A DNA stretch of 64,000 nucleotides from Liolophura sinensis (lineage: Eukaryota; Mollusca; Polyplacophora; Chitonida; Chitonidae), in assembly GCF_032854445.1 (NCBI RefSeq), contig NC_088299.1, positions 11,709,608-11,773,607 on the forward strand, in the 5' to 3' direction. Shown here one piece after another: positions 1-12,000 of this stretch (positions are counted from its first letter, which is position 1; each line of letters starts with the position of its first letter). Made by a program: the position numbers and the translations under genes. Under the pieces are notes generated by a model. It worked only from the letters and a program-made list of their open reading frames with translations, did not search any database and was not told where the DNA came from.

Positions 1-385
1 TAGCTGTGGTGAGCACTCAGAGTGTGTAGATGGCACTGGCTGACGTTTGCAGATTTCACGGGCTAAATCACCGAGTTAATCAAGTATCTGTAAAACCAAT
101 TAATGATGAAAGGAATGAAATTTTATATCAAAGAACACAGACGCAGTAATAATTGTACGCTTATGTAAAGAGGAATACTGTGTTAAAGAATGATAGAAAA
201 GCGTTCAGGATAGTGACAGTGAAAGAAGAGATTAAAAATCATTGATAGTGATTTGATAGTGATATATGTACATGGAAGTGTAATAACTTGAGTTCTTGAA
301 ATCACTGAAGTGTTGACTTCACGTACATGCAGTGGGAACGGGGATTGCATGGCAAAATACTCAAAAGACTGTTTTACTATTGCAG
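1..385. other. Upstream intron sequence of the left-edge gene
   Basis: No coding exon or repeat is recognised here. It precedes a good splice acceptor (pyrimidine-rich run then TATTGCAG, ending at 385) and is most simply the intron before the first visible exon of the left-edge gene. Confidence 0.4.
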
Positions 386-1708
386 GACAAACCGATGCAC
401 AAGTTATTAAGTATGCACCTTCAGCAGATCGTGCCTATGTCCCCCATGCAAGCCCCTTACTCCCAGGAAGTTGGGACTGTGGTGTCATCGGGTAAGTACA
501 GTTGCTATGTAGTCAGCAGGTCGTGCCTGTGTCCCCCATGCAAGTCCCTTACTCCCAGGAAGTTGGGACTGTGGACTCTGGTAAGTACAGTTGCTATGTA
601 GTCAGCAGGTCGTGCCTATGTCCCCCATGCAAGCCCCTTATTCCCAGGAAGTTGGGACTGTGGTGTCATCGGGTATGTACAGTTGCTATGTAGTCAGTAG
701 GTCGTGCCTATGTCCCCCGTGCAAGGCCCTTACTAAAAGGAGGCTGGGACTGTGGTGTCATCTGGTAAGTACAGTTGTTATGTACAGTTATCAAATTGTG
801 CCTACATGCAGTCCCCCATGCAGACTTGCTACACTTGATTTTCTGTTTGCATATGGTTTGGATATGTTTTGTTCGCACCATCGCGTCTAAAGGGGTAAGA
901 TGGAAACATTGTTTGCTCGAGGATTGTTTTAAAACACTTAAAAAAAAAAAATCCAACAACATCTGTTGACAGTGCCATATGCGTCAAAAAGACTTGTAAC
1001 AACTTTAGGAAAAGATATTCTGTGTTATTCACCCTGATTTTAACACAAATTTCTATTTTAGATTTTTCCATCTTTTGCTGAAGAATGTGTTTAATTTTGT
1101 TCACTCAGTGTGATATTGCCGAGCAAATCTGTACAAATCGGTGCATGTTTCAGTTTATTATTTTGCAATTTTTCATTGTTTTAGGGCCTCATACTGACCA
1201 AACCAAGATGAAGGGCTCCTCCAAAGAAAGGAGTCCATCAGGTAATGCTGAGGTTGTGAAGATGTTTGGCCAACAAAATGGGATAGTACCAGGAAGAGAG
1301 TTGATTTCACCTCAAGCTGATGATCTTGGAGGTGGAACAAGTTTGGAAAGGAACATTGTTAAGTCTGGTTCGGGAATCATGAAGGAGAACGTGGGTGAAT
1401 CCTCTGGTGCAAATAATACTCAGTCCTCTGACAAGGCAATCTCAAGGACGCCAGCAGCCTGTACTAATAACCTGAATAGTCCTGAGATCAGATACTCCTC
1501 ATTTGAGGATATGATTCAGAAAAAGTCCTGTACAGAGGACATCTTGGCTTGTAATCAGGTGTTGGATGAAAGCAGTGAAAGGGACACTGAGGTGACTGTC
1601 ACAGGAACTGGAGTGACATTAACATCTGCTATGGCTGAAAATCAGGAATTTGTTACAGGGAAATCTGTGGAAACATCAGCAGAAAAAACTGCTTTAGATT
1701 GTGGTTGA
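386..1708 (+). CDS. 3' end of an unidentified gene (last two coding exons)
   Basis: Two exons join in phase. Exon 386-491 follows acceptor TATTGCAG and ends at donor GG|GTAAGT; it reads in frame as a Met/Pro/Gln-rich peptide containing VPMSPMQAPYSQEVG. Exon 1185-1708 follows a T-rich acceptor ending TTTTAG and has phase 1, matching the donor. It encodes about 173 residues and stops at TGA 1706-1708. The tail is rich in Ser, Thr, Glu, Asn and Gly, with no membrane segment or recognisable domain, so it is probably a disordered C-terminus. I do not recognise the protein. The gene is truncated by the window edge. The alternative that 1185-1708 is a single-exon ORF is less likely because its upstream frame runs through the acceptor. 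Confidence 0.55.
492..830. repeat. Tandem copies of exon end plus splice donor (about 90 bp unit)
   Basis: The last ~70 nt of exon 386-491 and its donor recur about three more times, starting near 510, 602 and 693, with a degraded copy near 790. Each keeps the GTGCCT(A/G)TGTCCCCC..GTTGGGACTGTG core followed by GTAAGTACAG or GTATGTACAG. Each copy is also preceded by CAGCAG or CAGTAG, so it has an acceptor-like AG and a donor. They could be spliced as cryptic exons or be inert. Confidence 0.75.
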
Positions 1709-3415
1709 AGCAGGAATGTTCAAAACTGACCCGAGGATAAAACTAAAGGTTTGTTGGAGCAGTGGGCTTCCTGAACAGTGTCCATTTTTACAAAACATGG
1801 TAAATCAATTTTTTGAAACTTTTATCGAAAAAGATGTCGCCTACGTTATATTGCCAGAAGGCGATGTCATTTTCGAAAAGTGACGAAAAATTGATGTACA
1901 AAGTTCTATGAAAGTGAGCCACAGAATTTTTATTGACGTCCAATATTCTTTTCCCAGCTCATCATGATGACATCAAAGTACAGACAGAAGTTACAGTAGA
2001 AATTGGTACAAGTTTTCTTTGATAGCAAAATAATTTGATGCCACTTTGGGTAACTGGCATATTTGATAAATCAAGGTGAGCATATTGTCAAAAACAGGCA
2101 TCCGTCTGAAAACTGTGTTTAAGACTACTTACATTTACCTGTATTATGAACATTTTAGAACATTTTGGACGCTGATGTTATGAAGTTTTCTTTGTGACAT
2201 GCATTTATAGTCAGAAAAGGTGGTTGTATGTTTTAGTGTACACTAATGTTCTTCATAATAATTTTGTCAATAGCCAGACTTAAGGGTGGGGAGGGAAATA
2301 TCCCCCTGTTCCACCTTTGAAACCCAGAAATGTAAATGTTGTAAAAAGGTGGGTTCCCTCGAGTAGGGGATGGGGGGCATATATTTTTGCCATTTCTAAT
2401 TGTTTTCTTGCTTGACTGCTTTTCATTCCCAAAATTAATGAAAATACATGTATCATTAGATACAGTTTTCAGTGATTTCTCTCATATGATAACTTCTTGA
2501 CCACTTCATTTGGTGTAGAGGGTGGGGGGGGGGGGGGGGGGTCATGTGAGGGCCATGTTTTGGCTGGACAGTGGCCTAGATGTAGGCCTATTGCTGTTTT
2601 TGAGGTTATTAACGTCTGCCTATTCTACAGGCTCCTGCTGCAATAACCCCAAGTGAAAATATATCCATGTGTAGCTTAAGCTGGCCCTAACATAGTTAAC
2701 TGTGGGATGCCTGCGGAAAATGAAAGATTTTGGAACTGGTATTTGTGGCTTTAACCCAGCATATCAGGTCTAGAGTTTCTGCGTTTTGCATGAATTTCCT
2801 ACAGTGTAGATCCATGGCTGTTTTTATTGGACAACATTTACTCTGTGTGTACTTTGTACTGCTAGGGAGTATGAATGAACCAAATTATTCCATTCCATTT
2901 TAAACACGGTAATAATCCAAAACAGTCATACAGAATGCAGTCTGTCCCGTTGTCATTGCACTGTGGCATACGACAGGTGGATATTAGTAATCCCACCCTT
3001 GAAAACAAACTGGACTTTGAATAACTCTTCTTGACTATCAAAATGAGCAATAATGATTTCATTGGTGCTATGAGCGTTTTGTTTTTCTCTTTTGTAATCT
3101 CATTAGTAGGAACAGAGCCAAACGAAGCATTTTATGAGAAAAAAGCAGTGACAGGGAAGCTGTTTATTAGCACTGGCCATTTTTGATGATCTAAATATAT
3201 TATATCCAAGTTTAAGTTAAAATCAGATGTTAACTCTCAGGTTTTCATTACAGGATAGTGGAATCTACGATCGCAATTTCAGAGCTTAGTTTAATTTATT
3301 GCTGATTTTCTGTTTTGATCATTCCAAGAAAGAAGATATTGTTTATACTCCAGGTTTAATAGGCATGATTTAGAGAAGTAAATTTTCACTTTAGTGTAAT
3401 TTATACTTTAATAAA
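1709..3415 (+). other. Probable 3' UTR of the left-edge gene, with a candidate polyA signal
   Basis: No coding exon is seen after the stop at 1706-1708. The stretch is AT-rich with a G homopolymer at about 2524-2540. An AATAAA hexamer at 3410-3415 is a plausible polyadenylation signal, which would make a UTR of about 1.7 kb. This is inferred from position only. Confidence 0.35.
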
Positions 3416-5149
3416 TCTGAATCACACCTGAGAATGAAAATAGTTTGGGTTATTTATTGTGAACGGACCGTACAGTGTGATTGCACTTTGTAGATGTGTC
3501 GGAGATGATATGTAGACGTGAAGTTAGTGTTTTGTTAACATTTCCTTAAAGGATATATATGCCACCGGCTGTGGTTTCCACCGGGACGGTTGTAACGTAT
3601 TGAGTTGGATGTAGTAATGTTGTTACCAGCTGTTATTCACCTTATACTGTCAAACTTTCCTGTGTGTGTGTCTTGCACGTCATAACAACGCAACCAGCCG
3701 CACGAGTGTCGTTTACTTCTTATTGTCAACAAGAGCGGGGGAATCTAAAAATCCGCATTCTATATCCGGGATTGAACCGGCACCGCGTGTGCCTCGAAGC
3801 TCGATGGTGTGTATCGCCGTACTCAGGAATTTGTCCCACTTACATGAGCGCTGTCCGGCTTATGATTGGAAGAAACCAGGGCACCCTGAGTAAACGACCG
3901 ACATTAGCGTGATACGCGATATACCTTTTTACCTCATTGGTCAAGCGTAGTTAGGAATATCGCAGGTTAATCAGTTAGCTATATCCTGCTCACGAAAACA
4001 GCACTGTATGGGAATTTCGAGTACCTTACGTATTAATTGTTTTATATGGAAGGTAATATTAAAGGTGAAAGCAAACAGTAGGACGGAATAGGCCTACAAC
4101 ACAGTAAGCCTACAACTGACCGATTCCCGGACCTATATCGCTATATGGTTCCACTTCAGGCAGATATTTAGGCTAATGCCGATTTCCATTATCAGATGAA
4201 CTGATAAAAGCTGAAATATGAAACTTGATCTTTGTCATCCCACACCTGATCGGTCATATACTATCGTCTTAAGGGATTTAAAGTCCTATATTTATATACC
4301 TACATGTGTACATGCTGTAATACTTGTATAGTCGTAAACATACCGATGACAGAACTTAATATACGCTAGCTGTTGCTCTTGCGGTATATAGGCCTATATA
4401 GGTTAAATTACTAGACTGTTTGATCACATAGGCACATATGTGCAGAAAACGTAGGCGTATTTGAAAAAGCTGTGGAATGTTGTGATTGTTTCTGGTGACA
4501 ATGAACAATCGTGTTCACTCGGAATGCTCGGGTATGTAATGTTTTTGTTCTTTATGTCATGCATGCATAATACATGTACATGCTCTCATTGGTGAACTTC
4601 GACACACCAATGCGTCCTCAAAACAACGGAACTATACAGATGGTGAAGGCGCGTAAACATGCACAGTGTATGCGATTTGTTAAATCTACTAGTTGAATGC
4701 GACTAATCAAATGAGCTTCTTCCGATGATTCAATTTATTTATTTATTTATTTGATTATTCCGACGATTTGTGCCATTTGACTAAAACGGATTTTAGCGGT
4801 TTTTGCGATTCGATGCTAGAAATGGAACCGTTATAACGCGGTTTTTGTACGTATTGATGGGCATACTTCACAATATTGCTGTTGGTCAACTTTAAAGCCG
4901 CGTTCACACATTGCAGTTTGTCGTAACGGCACGTGAATTGTTAAGTGATTTTAGTCGAAAGATTCACATGTACAAACCGTGTGAAACATACCTTGTCCTT
5001 TCATTCGACGAGTAGAAACGACAATTCGCGACATGGCAACCTAACCTAATACAAACGGTTTACGTTTCTCTGCGAAACAAAAGCTCCAATCATCGTTCTC
5101 CATGGGGTTCTGCAGTACCTTAACACCTTCTTTATCGGCTAACCAGCTT
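3416..5149. other. Intergenic region, nothing identified
   Basis: Between the left-edge gene and the first SLC7 gene I see no supported exon. Short open frames at 3664-3912 are not flanked by convincing splice or start context. A short TTTA run lies at about 4734-4752. A promoter or non-coding first exon of SLC7 gene 1 probably lies somewhere between here and 6200, but no element can be assigned. Confidence 0.4.
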
Positions 5150-5152
5150 CAA

Positions 5153-5758
5153 TCAGATGCCGTCAAGATACAAGCAGACTATCTTTACGTAAAAATACCA
5201 ACAAACATTTGGGTAAATATTTGTGGGCTTAACCATTGCTCGAATTTTCCCGATGAACGTACTTAATTCTGCACACCTGATATCTATATGCCGTGGATTT
5301 AACTGGTAGATGTGGATGGTATCTTCACATTGTTTGAATGGCTCGAAATCGAGACCAATGGAATTCACGTAGTATTTCACATAGGTACATTGGAAATGTT
5401 TACTAATTTAACTTAATACATCGCAGGGATTTTTAATGCCATTCGCAAGAATATTTCACGTATGTATGGCGGCGGCCAGTTTCAAAAGTGGAGCAAACCG
5501 GAGTGACCACCGATTAAACCAGACAAGTAACCCACGGACTTCCTGTGCCTGCACAAGTGATTTCCAGTGCATTTCATGTAAAACCAGCAACACGCACTTA
5601 CGAGGTGTTGCCGTGTCCCACCGATTATGGCCAAATGAAAGTTCCCCCGGCTGAATCTCGATGATTTCCTGTTTGTTGTCGATGTCTGGTGTCGAACGAA
5701 CACCTCGTATGTTAACCACATGGGGCGACCCGTCAAAATATGCCTTTATTCGGTACAT
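5153..5758 (-). other. Candidate minus-strand exon remnants, possibly SNM1/Artemis-like
   Basis: Two stretches have protein-like composition on the minus strand. At about 5758-5600 an ATG-started frame runs about 53 residues to a consensus donor (CTC|GTAAGT, near 5601). At about 5400-5205 a frame includes ELSTFIGKIRAMVKPTNIYP. That motif resembles the end of the beta-CASP region of SNM1/Artemis nucleases, where a (Y/A)xE(L/I)..F......P.N.YPN pattern occurs. The splice phases of the two stretches do not match with the sites I can see, and no catalytic metallo-beta-lactamase motif is present. A decayed gene fragment is as likely as a live exon. Confidence 0.25.
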
Positions 5759-6210
5759 ACATTCTCATTAAAGAATAGTATAATTTTCCGATGTAAACTA
5801 TGAATCAGGTTGGTGCCCGAGAGGCCGGGAACGGTTCACGTGCTTACTTTTTAATAGCCAGGAGAGGCGAATCCAATACTATTCTCGGACAAGGGACTTC
5901 AAAATTCCCCTGCTTTTAGAGTTCTGAAGGGATTGTATGAAGTTGACAGGAAAACACTTGCCTTCCAATAATATGGCGGTCATCAGTTGTGGGGAAGTTC
6001 ACCAGGAAATCAGCGTGTGTGGATGGTTTAATCCGAGCACTCTTGTGTTTCTCCATCCGGCCATCAAACTTGCATGACGACTATAGCCCCTGGCTAATGA
6101 GGTTGCGAGTTCAAATCCAGTTCAGTCGAGAGGTAATTTGTCAAGTATCTAGTTTCATGTAAATAGAATTTTCTCCTCTGTTTTTACAACTTGTTTCATC
6201 TTGTTAATAG

Positions 6211-9016
6211 ATACGTCACCTCGTGCCAATGGGGGCAACTCCATCCCAATGAGAAGAAAACGTGAAGCTACCCACAGGGAAAGGACCTCTGGCGATGGTC
6301 CGGCGACAGAGGATCGGGCTGTTAGTTCAGATGTGGGTGAGAACAGCGTTGTAACTATTAGACATCAAGCAAATGTGAAGATGAAGCAACAAGTTGGCTT
6401 GGTTGGCGGCGTAGCCTTCATAGTGGGCACAATGATTGGTAAGCTGTATTTCACTAATGGCAATTAAATATCAACGTTGGATTTATTCATGTGATAGAAT
6501 GTTTCAGACAACACTAATGCTTTACAGTATCGTTTAATATCACCTGGGCTTTCATTATCGAGACACAATGAGCATGCATTTATTTTACCCTAGAAATATC
6601 TGCTGTTAAGCTGTGAATGCAAGACGGTATGTTTCTTTTACAATTCCAAACTGCTGTGATGTTTGCTTCATACAGGATCTGGAATATTCATTTCTCCAAA
6701 GAGCGTTCTGAGTGGGACAGGTTCCGTGGCCGCCTCTCTTCTTGTCTGGACTGGCTGTGGAGTTATCGCCCTTTGTGGTGAGGCCACGCAGGCTTGATTC
6801 CATCTACTGTTTGGTGGCGTTTAATAAAAATTATTTTCCGATTAATTGCATAGAATTTTAGATCGATAAAGAATAATCTGTTTTATAAGTGCGTTCAGCT
6901 TTGGATAAGGGCAGGAAAAAGTCAACAACACGTTTACTATGTATATTTTATCTCGATTCATGTCGTGTGTGCAAACACCTTGAAGAGAACTCATTGCTCG
7001 GACCGACCTGCAATCCCGAATCGGATCTCACCCAGAATTTTTAAATTGCCACTCTTGATACCTCTTCGTTGGACTCACAGCCCCTCTGTCGGTATATCGG
7101 TTCTGTGATTGGTAGAAATATGTCATTGTCTGGTGACAGTTTGTCGCGTAGCGTACAAGGAGATATAAGAAATGGGCTAACTTTGGGGCTCATACCTGGT
7201 GTCTTCAGCAGGGCTTTCCAGTGCGGCAGCACTATAATTATACCGGCGCAATATACGAAGCAACTAAAGATTTTTTTTTATTTATTTGATTGGTATTGTA
7301 CGCTATACTTCAGAATATTTCACCTACACGATGGCGGCCACCTTTGTGGTGGGAATAAACCGGACAGAGACCTGGAGAAACCCACGACCATCCACAGGCT
7401 GCTGGCAGAATTTCTCATGTACGACCGGGGAGAAAGCAAGAGTGCATATAAATTAACAAATAAACGAGCGAACGAACAAACGAACGAACTAAAGCCACCG
7501 ATGTATAAATCTAATATTTCTTATGAATAACAATTCAGGGGCCCTATGTTTCGCCGAGCTAGGGACGATGATTCATAAGTCCGGTGGAGAATTCTCTTAC
7601 CTCAAGGAGTCCCTGGGCCCGGTGCCCGCCTTCATCAGCGTGTGGACCGGCATAATCATGTCCAAGACGTCCTCTCAGGCCATCATCGCCCTGAGCTTTG
7701 CCCAGTATGTCCTCACCCCTGTGTTTGACGCGTGCGGCCCGCCTCAACTGCTGCTCAAACTGGTGGCTGCAACCGTTATTTGTAAGTGTTGCACATGTCA
7801 CTTGAACTGGTGGCCGCAATCGTTGCTGTAAGTGTCTCACATGTCACTTAAACTGGGGGCAACAACCGTTATTTGTAAGTATCTCAAATGTCACTTAAAC
7901 AGGTGTCTGCAACCGTTATTTGTAAGTGTCTCAAATGTCACTTAAACTGGTGGCCGCAACCGCTATTTGTAATTGTCTCACATGTCATTTGAACCGGTGG
8001 CCGCAACCGTTCTACGTAAGTATATCAAATGTAAGTTACAGGGCCGTAACCGTTATTCGTAAGTGTCTCACTTGTCACTTGAAATAGGGTCCGCAACCGT
8101 TATATCTAAGTATCTCACATGTAAGTTAAACTGGTGGCCGTAACCGTTATTTGTAAATATTTCAAATGTCACTTAGACTGGCGACCACAGCTTGTGTTTC
8201 AAAAGTTATTTTGACTGGTGTCTCAAATGTAAATTAAACAGTTTGCAACCGTTACAGGCCTACGTGCCCCCGATTGCCACTTAGAAACACCGTTCATCAG
8301 TTAAAACAGAAGAATTTCTAACCCTCCAAGGACATCACATATCACCCTTGTACGGTAAAGGGAAAGTTGATGACATGCTAAAATCGTCATGCTATAGATA
8401 GTTTTAGTTCCAACATGGCAGAAACAAGCAAATTACAAGGCAATGACCACCATCTGCTGTTAATTCTGTTGATGGACGTCTTTAAAAACTTTTTCAAAAA
8501 CACATTTGTTTACACGGAATTTTATTTTTAAGAAAGGGTATATTAAAAAAGTTGTTGACTTGATGTTCTTTATTAATCGTATTACAATGATATCGTACTA
8601 TCGATCTATAAAAAAATTGGCGTTTTTTCCTGAGCAGTTCTTATTGGGTCATTGCAGTGACTGTTGCAATTGTGAACTGCTATAGCGCAAAACTAGCGGC
8701 TCGGGTTCAAGTTGTGTTCATGTTAATAAAAGTCATCGCTCTTATTGTCATCATCGTCGGAGGGATTGTAAAACTTGCACAAGGTATATATCCTTAATTT
8801 GGCCCTATCTTACTTCAATTTAATCGGCAACTGAACAGACTTATTTATTTAAACTCTTTTTGATGGCTTTGAAAAGGAATTCCTTTGTCATTTGTCAATA
8901 TATTTAATGATGTTTCTGCTACTTTTGAGTCAGTCTAAATTATTTGAGTCAGGTTTTGATAAGCTCTTGGCTTAAATCGATCAGTCATTCTATATTGCTT
9001 TAAGATATGCATGTCT

Positions 9017-9067
<51 letters not shown>

Positions 9068-12000
9068 CTATTTGATTTGATTGGAAACGCTTTCTTCTTG
9101 TAGGAAACACAGGCTACATCGCCACGGGCTTCGAAGATTCCGAAACTAATCCTTCCGTGATAGCTTTGGCTTTTTATGGCGGGCTCTGGGCCTTTGATGG
9201 ATGGTAATGGGCGGTATATCTATGTGCACAACCACATTAAAGTAATGACTGGCTTCAGACTTTAGTGTGTTTGTAACGGGGTACAACTCTCTCAGCTCCA
9301 AAGCTTGAGTAATGGCGTGTTTTGGACTTAGTTTGGCTCTAAAGGGGCACAACCTTCTCCAACCTAAAGCTGAAGTAATGTCGGGCTCTGGGCTTTTGCA
9401 GGATGGTAATGGAGTATATCTATATGCACACCCACATTTAAGTAATGACGGGTTGGGCTTTGGATGGATGGTACACTGAGAGTATATTTATGTGCATACC
9501 TAAACTTAACTTTTGACGGACTTTGGAATTTTGATGATGATAATGGGTGTTTTCCTTCAAATCTGCACACCCACACTAAGTAACACACTGTAGGTCCAAA
9601 GAGATGCCTGCGTATTCACAATTTAATTTTTATAATTTTTTATGATTTTGGCTGAAATGAATTTTTGGCCAAAAAAAAAAAGAGGTTGTGAGTTCATACA
9701 AATCCAGGTTTAAGCTTGCCTGCTCCGGCATTGTGCCATAAGGCCTTTCCTGTAGCTGGCGGTGTTGCAAGAGTTTTCTCATTAACCCTACCACTGGTTG
9801 GGTAGGTGAAACATTTTAAGTTCAGTGACCCCCACCCCCCCCCCACCCCTCCCCCTCTCAATTTAAATAGAAGCATTGTTCAATAAAACCGTTGCAAACT
9901 TTCGTCCGTTAAACTTTCCCTTATGTTTTTTTTTTTCATTTCAGGAATTCCTTAAACTATCTCACTGAAGAACTGGTCAACCCAAACGTGTATGACAATT
10001 TCTAAAGTATCTGAGATAAATATATTTATGTATCAAATTGTTATATCAAAATAATTATCAATTCAGACGTATTGATACAAATTATGTGAATGAAAATAAG
10101 TTCATACATACCGTACCACACTCTTCATATACATTAAAACCTCTGCTGTTTACGTTCGTTTGGCTTCATTCCAGCTTCTAGCAATCACATCATCCCTGTT
10201 TCCTTAATGTTTTCTTCATTTTATTCCTTTCTAAAAATTGACTGACTAAACAATCAAGAAACAGATATATTTTCCGACTTAGCTATTAATCGATATTTCT
10301 CCTACGGTACAGATATTAATCGTTTAATTTGATATGCGTGTTACTGTGGATAGCAAAGAGCAACAATGGCTTCATTACATATGGAGCTTCATTGCTTCAT
10401 ATGGAAAGAAGAATATAAATAATCAAAGTTTTACTTGTTTTAGGAACCTGCCTCGTGCCATTTGGATTGCTCTGCCTCTCGTCATGGTCATCTACCTTCT
10501 TACAAACATTTCTTATTTGACGGTGTTGTCAAAGGACATCTTACTAGCCTCACCGGCTGTCGCTGTGGTAGATGATATAAACCTATAGATAATATATTTA
10601 CTTATTTGATTCATATTTTACCCTGTATCTAAACCTGAAAATAGGTGTCTGAGATTTTTGAAAAAGGTATTAGACAAAATCATTACATCCATAATGTACA
10701 TGTGAAACAAAACGGGACCGAGCTGACTCGACCCGATTAACCTTCGTCCATCATCAATAACGTGGAGAAAATGGGCCTAACCATTTTCTCCAAAGGGGTG
10801 TTTTCATAAACACAATTGTTTTCAGGCATCCGTTTTCAGGCTTATGTACCAAAGAGGTGGAGAAAATTCGCTGTATACCTAACACACCTCCTTACAAAGC
10901 TACAACCGGCATCTGTGTTCAGGCTTGTGTACCAAAGAGGTGGAGAAAACTCGCTATATGCCTGACACACTTCTTTACAAAGCTGCAAAGGATCCATCAG
11001 GAGCTTAATTTTAACCTCATTTGTCGTATTCCGAAAGTCATCATTAGAGAGCGGACAAAGCGTGACCGATGTGGTTATGGTGCTTGTCTTTAAATCATGA
11101 GGTGCTGTTCAGTCCCTTTCCCCTTGGGGCACATATATATATATATATGGTTAGACATCAAATAAATAAACAGCAAGTCATTAGACTCAGCTCACGTTCT
11201 GTTAATCAAAAATGAAGTAAGATTTTCCTGTTATGCAGTACAATTACTGAAAAAATGAAGTGATTTTCCTGTTATGCAGTACAATTACTGAGCCGGTATT
11301 CAGTCAGATGGAAATACCAACGTTCAAGCGTCTATGGGGGCTTCCTTTGCTACTTGGTTAACGATGCATCCAGCACAATGACCCAGGGGCTTCTCATCAA
11401 TGCGGTCTCTGAGTTCAAGTCCAGTTCCTACTGGTAGTAAAGTACCTTTTTTGTTTTCAGAGCTGGGGTGACCGAGTACTCGGGTCTGTGTCTACTGTCA
11501 TTCCACTGGCTGTGGCTTGTTCCACGTTTGGTGCTCTCAATGGCTCCTGTTTCACCGGGGGGAGGTAAGCTAAACGTGTGATTTATTGAAACACCATCTG
11601 CTTACGTGGCCATAAGTAACATTTTTGGAACTCAGTGTTTCGGCTTACTCTGTTTGAATAGCTATATTCTTCTCCTTCTCTTCCTTATGAACGTGAGTTC
11701 TATTAATGGACGCTTTGCTCTGATTTTAAAACATTTTTCACGGGAAACTTTACAGACTATCGGTTGTTATTTGGATTCGGTCAAATTCCTAATCTTTCGT
11801 GATTAAACCCCACCATTAGTAATTTAGGCGCATAAAACGATAAGTGATAATCTATGAGCCGTAATCAGCACAGAAGACATCTTGGTATTATGTTCTGTGG
11901 GCGTTTTGCAGGTTGTTTTATGTGGCGGCACGGGCGGGGCATTTCCCCAGCATACTCTCCTATGTCCACGTGCACCAGTTAACACCGTGGTGTTCGCTTA

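Noticed and set aside
1701-1883. 60-codon open frame after the left-edge gene's stop
   Set aside because: No start context or acceptor; it lies in the probable 3' UTR.
7069-7530. 153-codon open frame before gene 1 exon 3
   Set aside because: It runs through a SINE and intron sequence, and its residues do not match the transporter family or the exon 3 phase.
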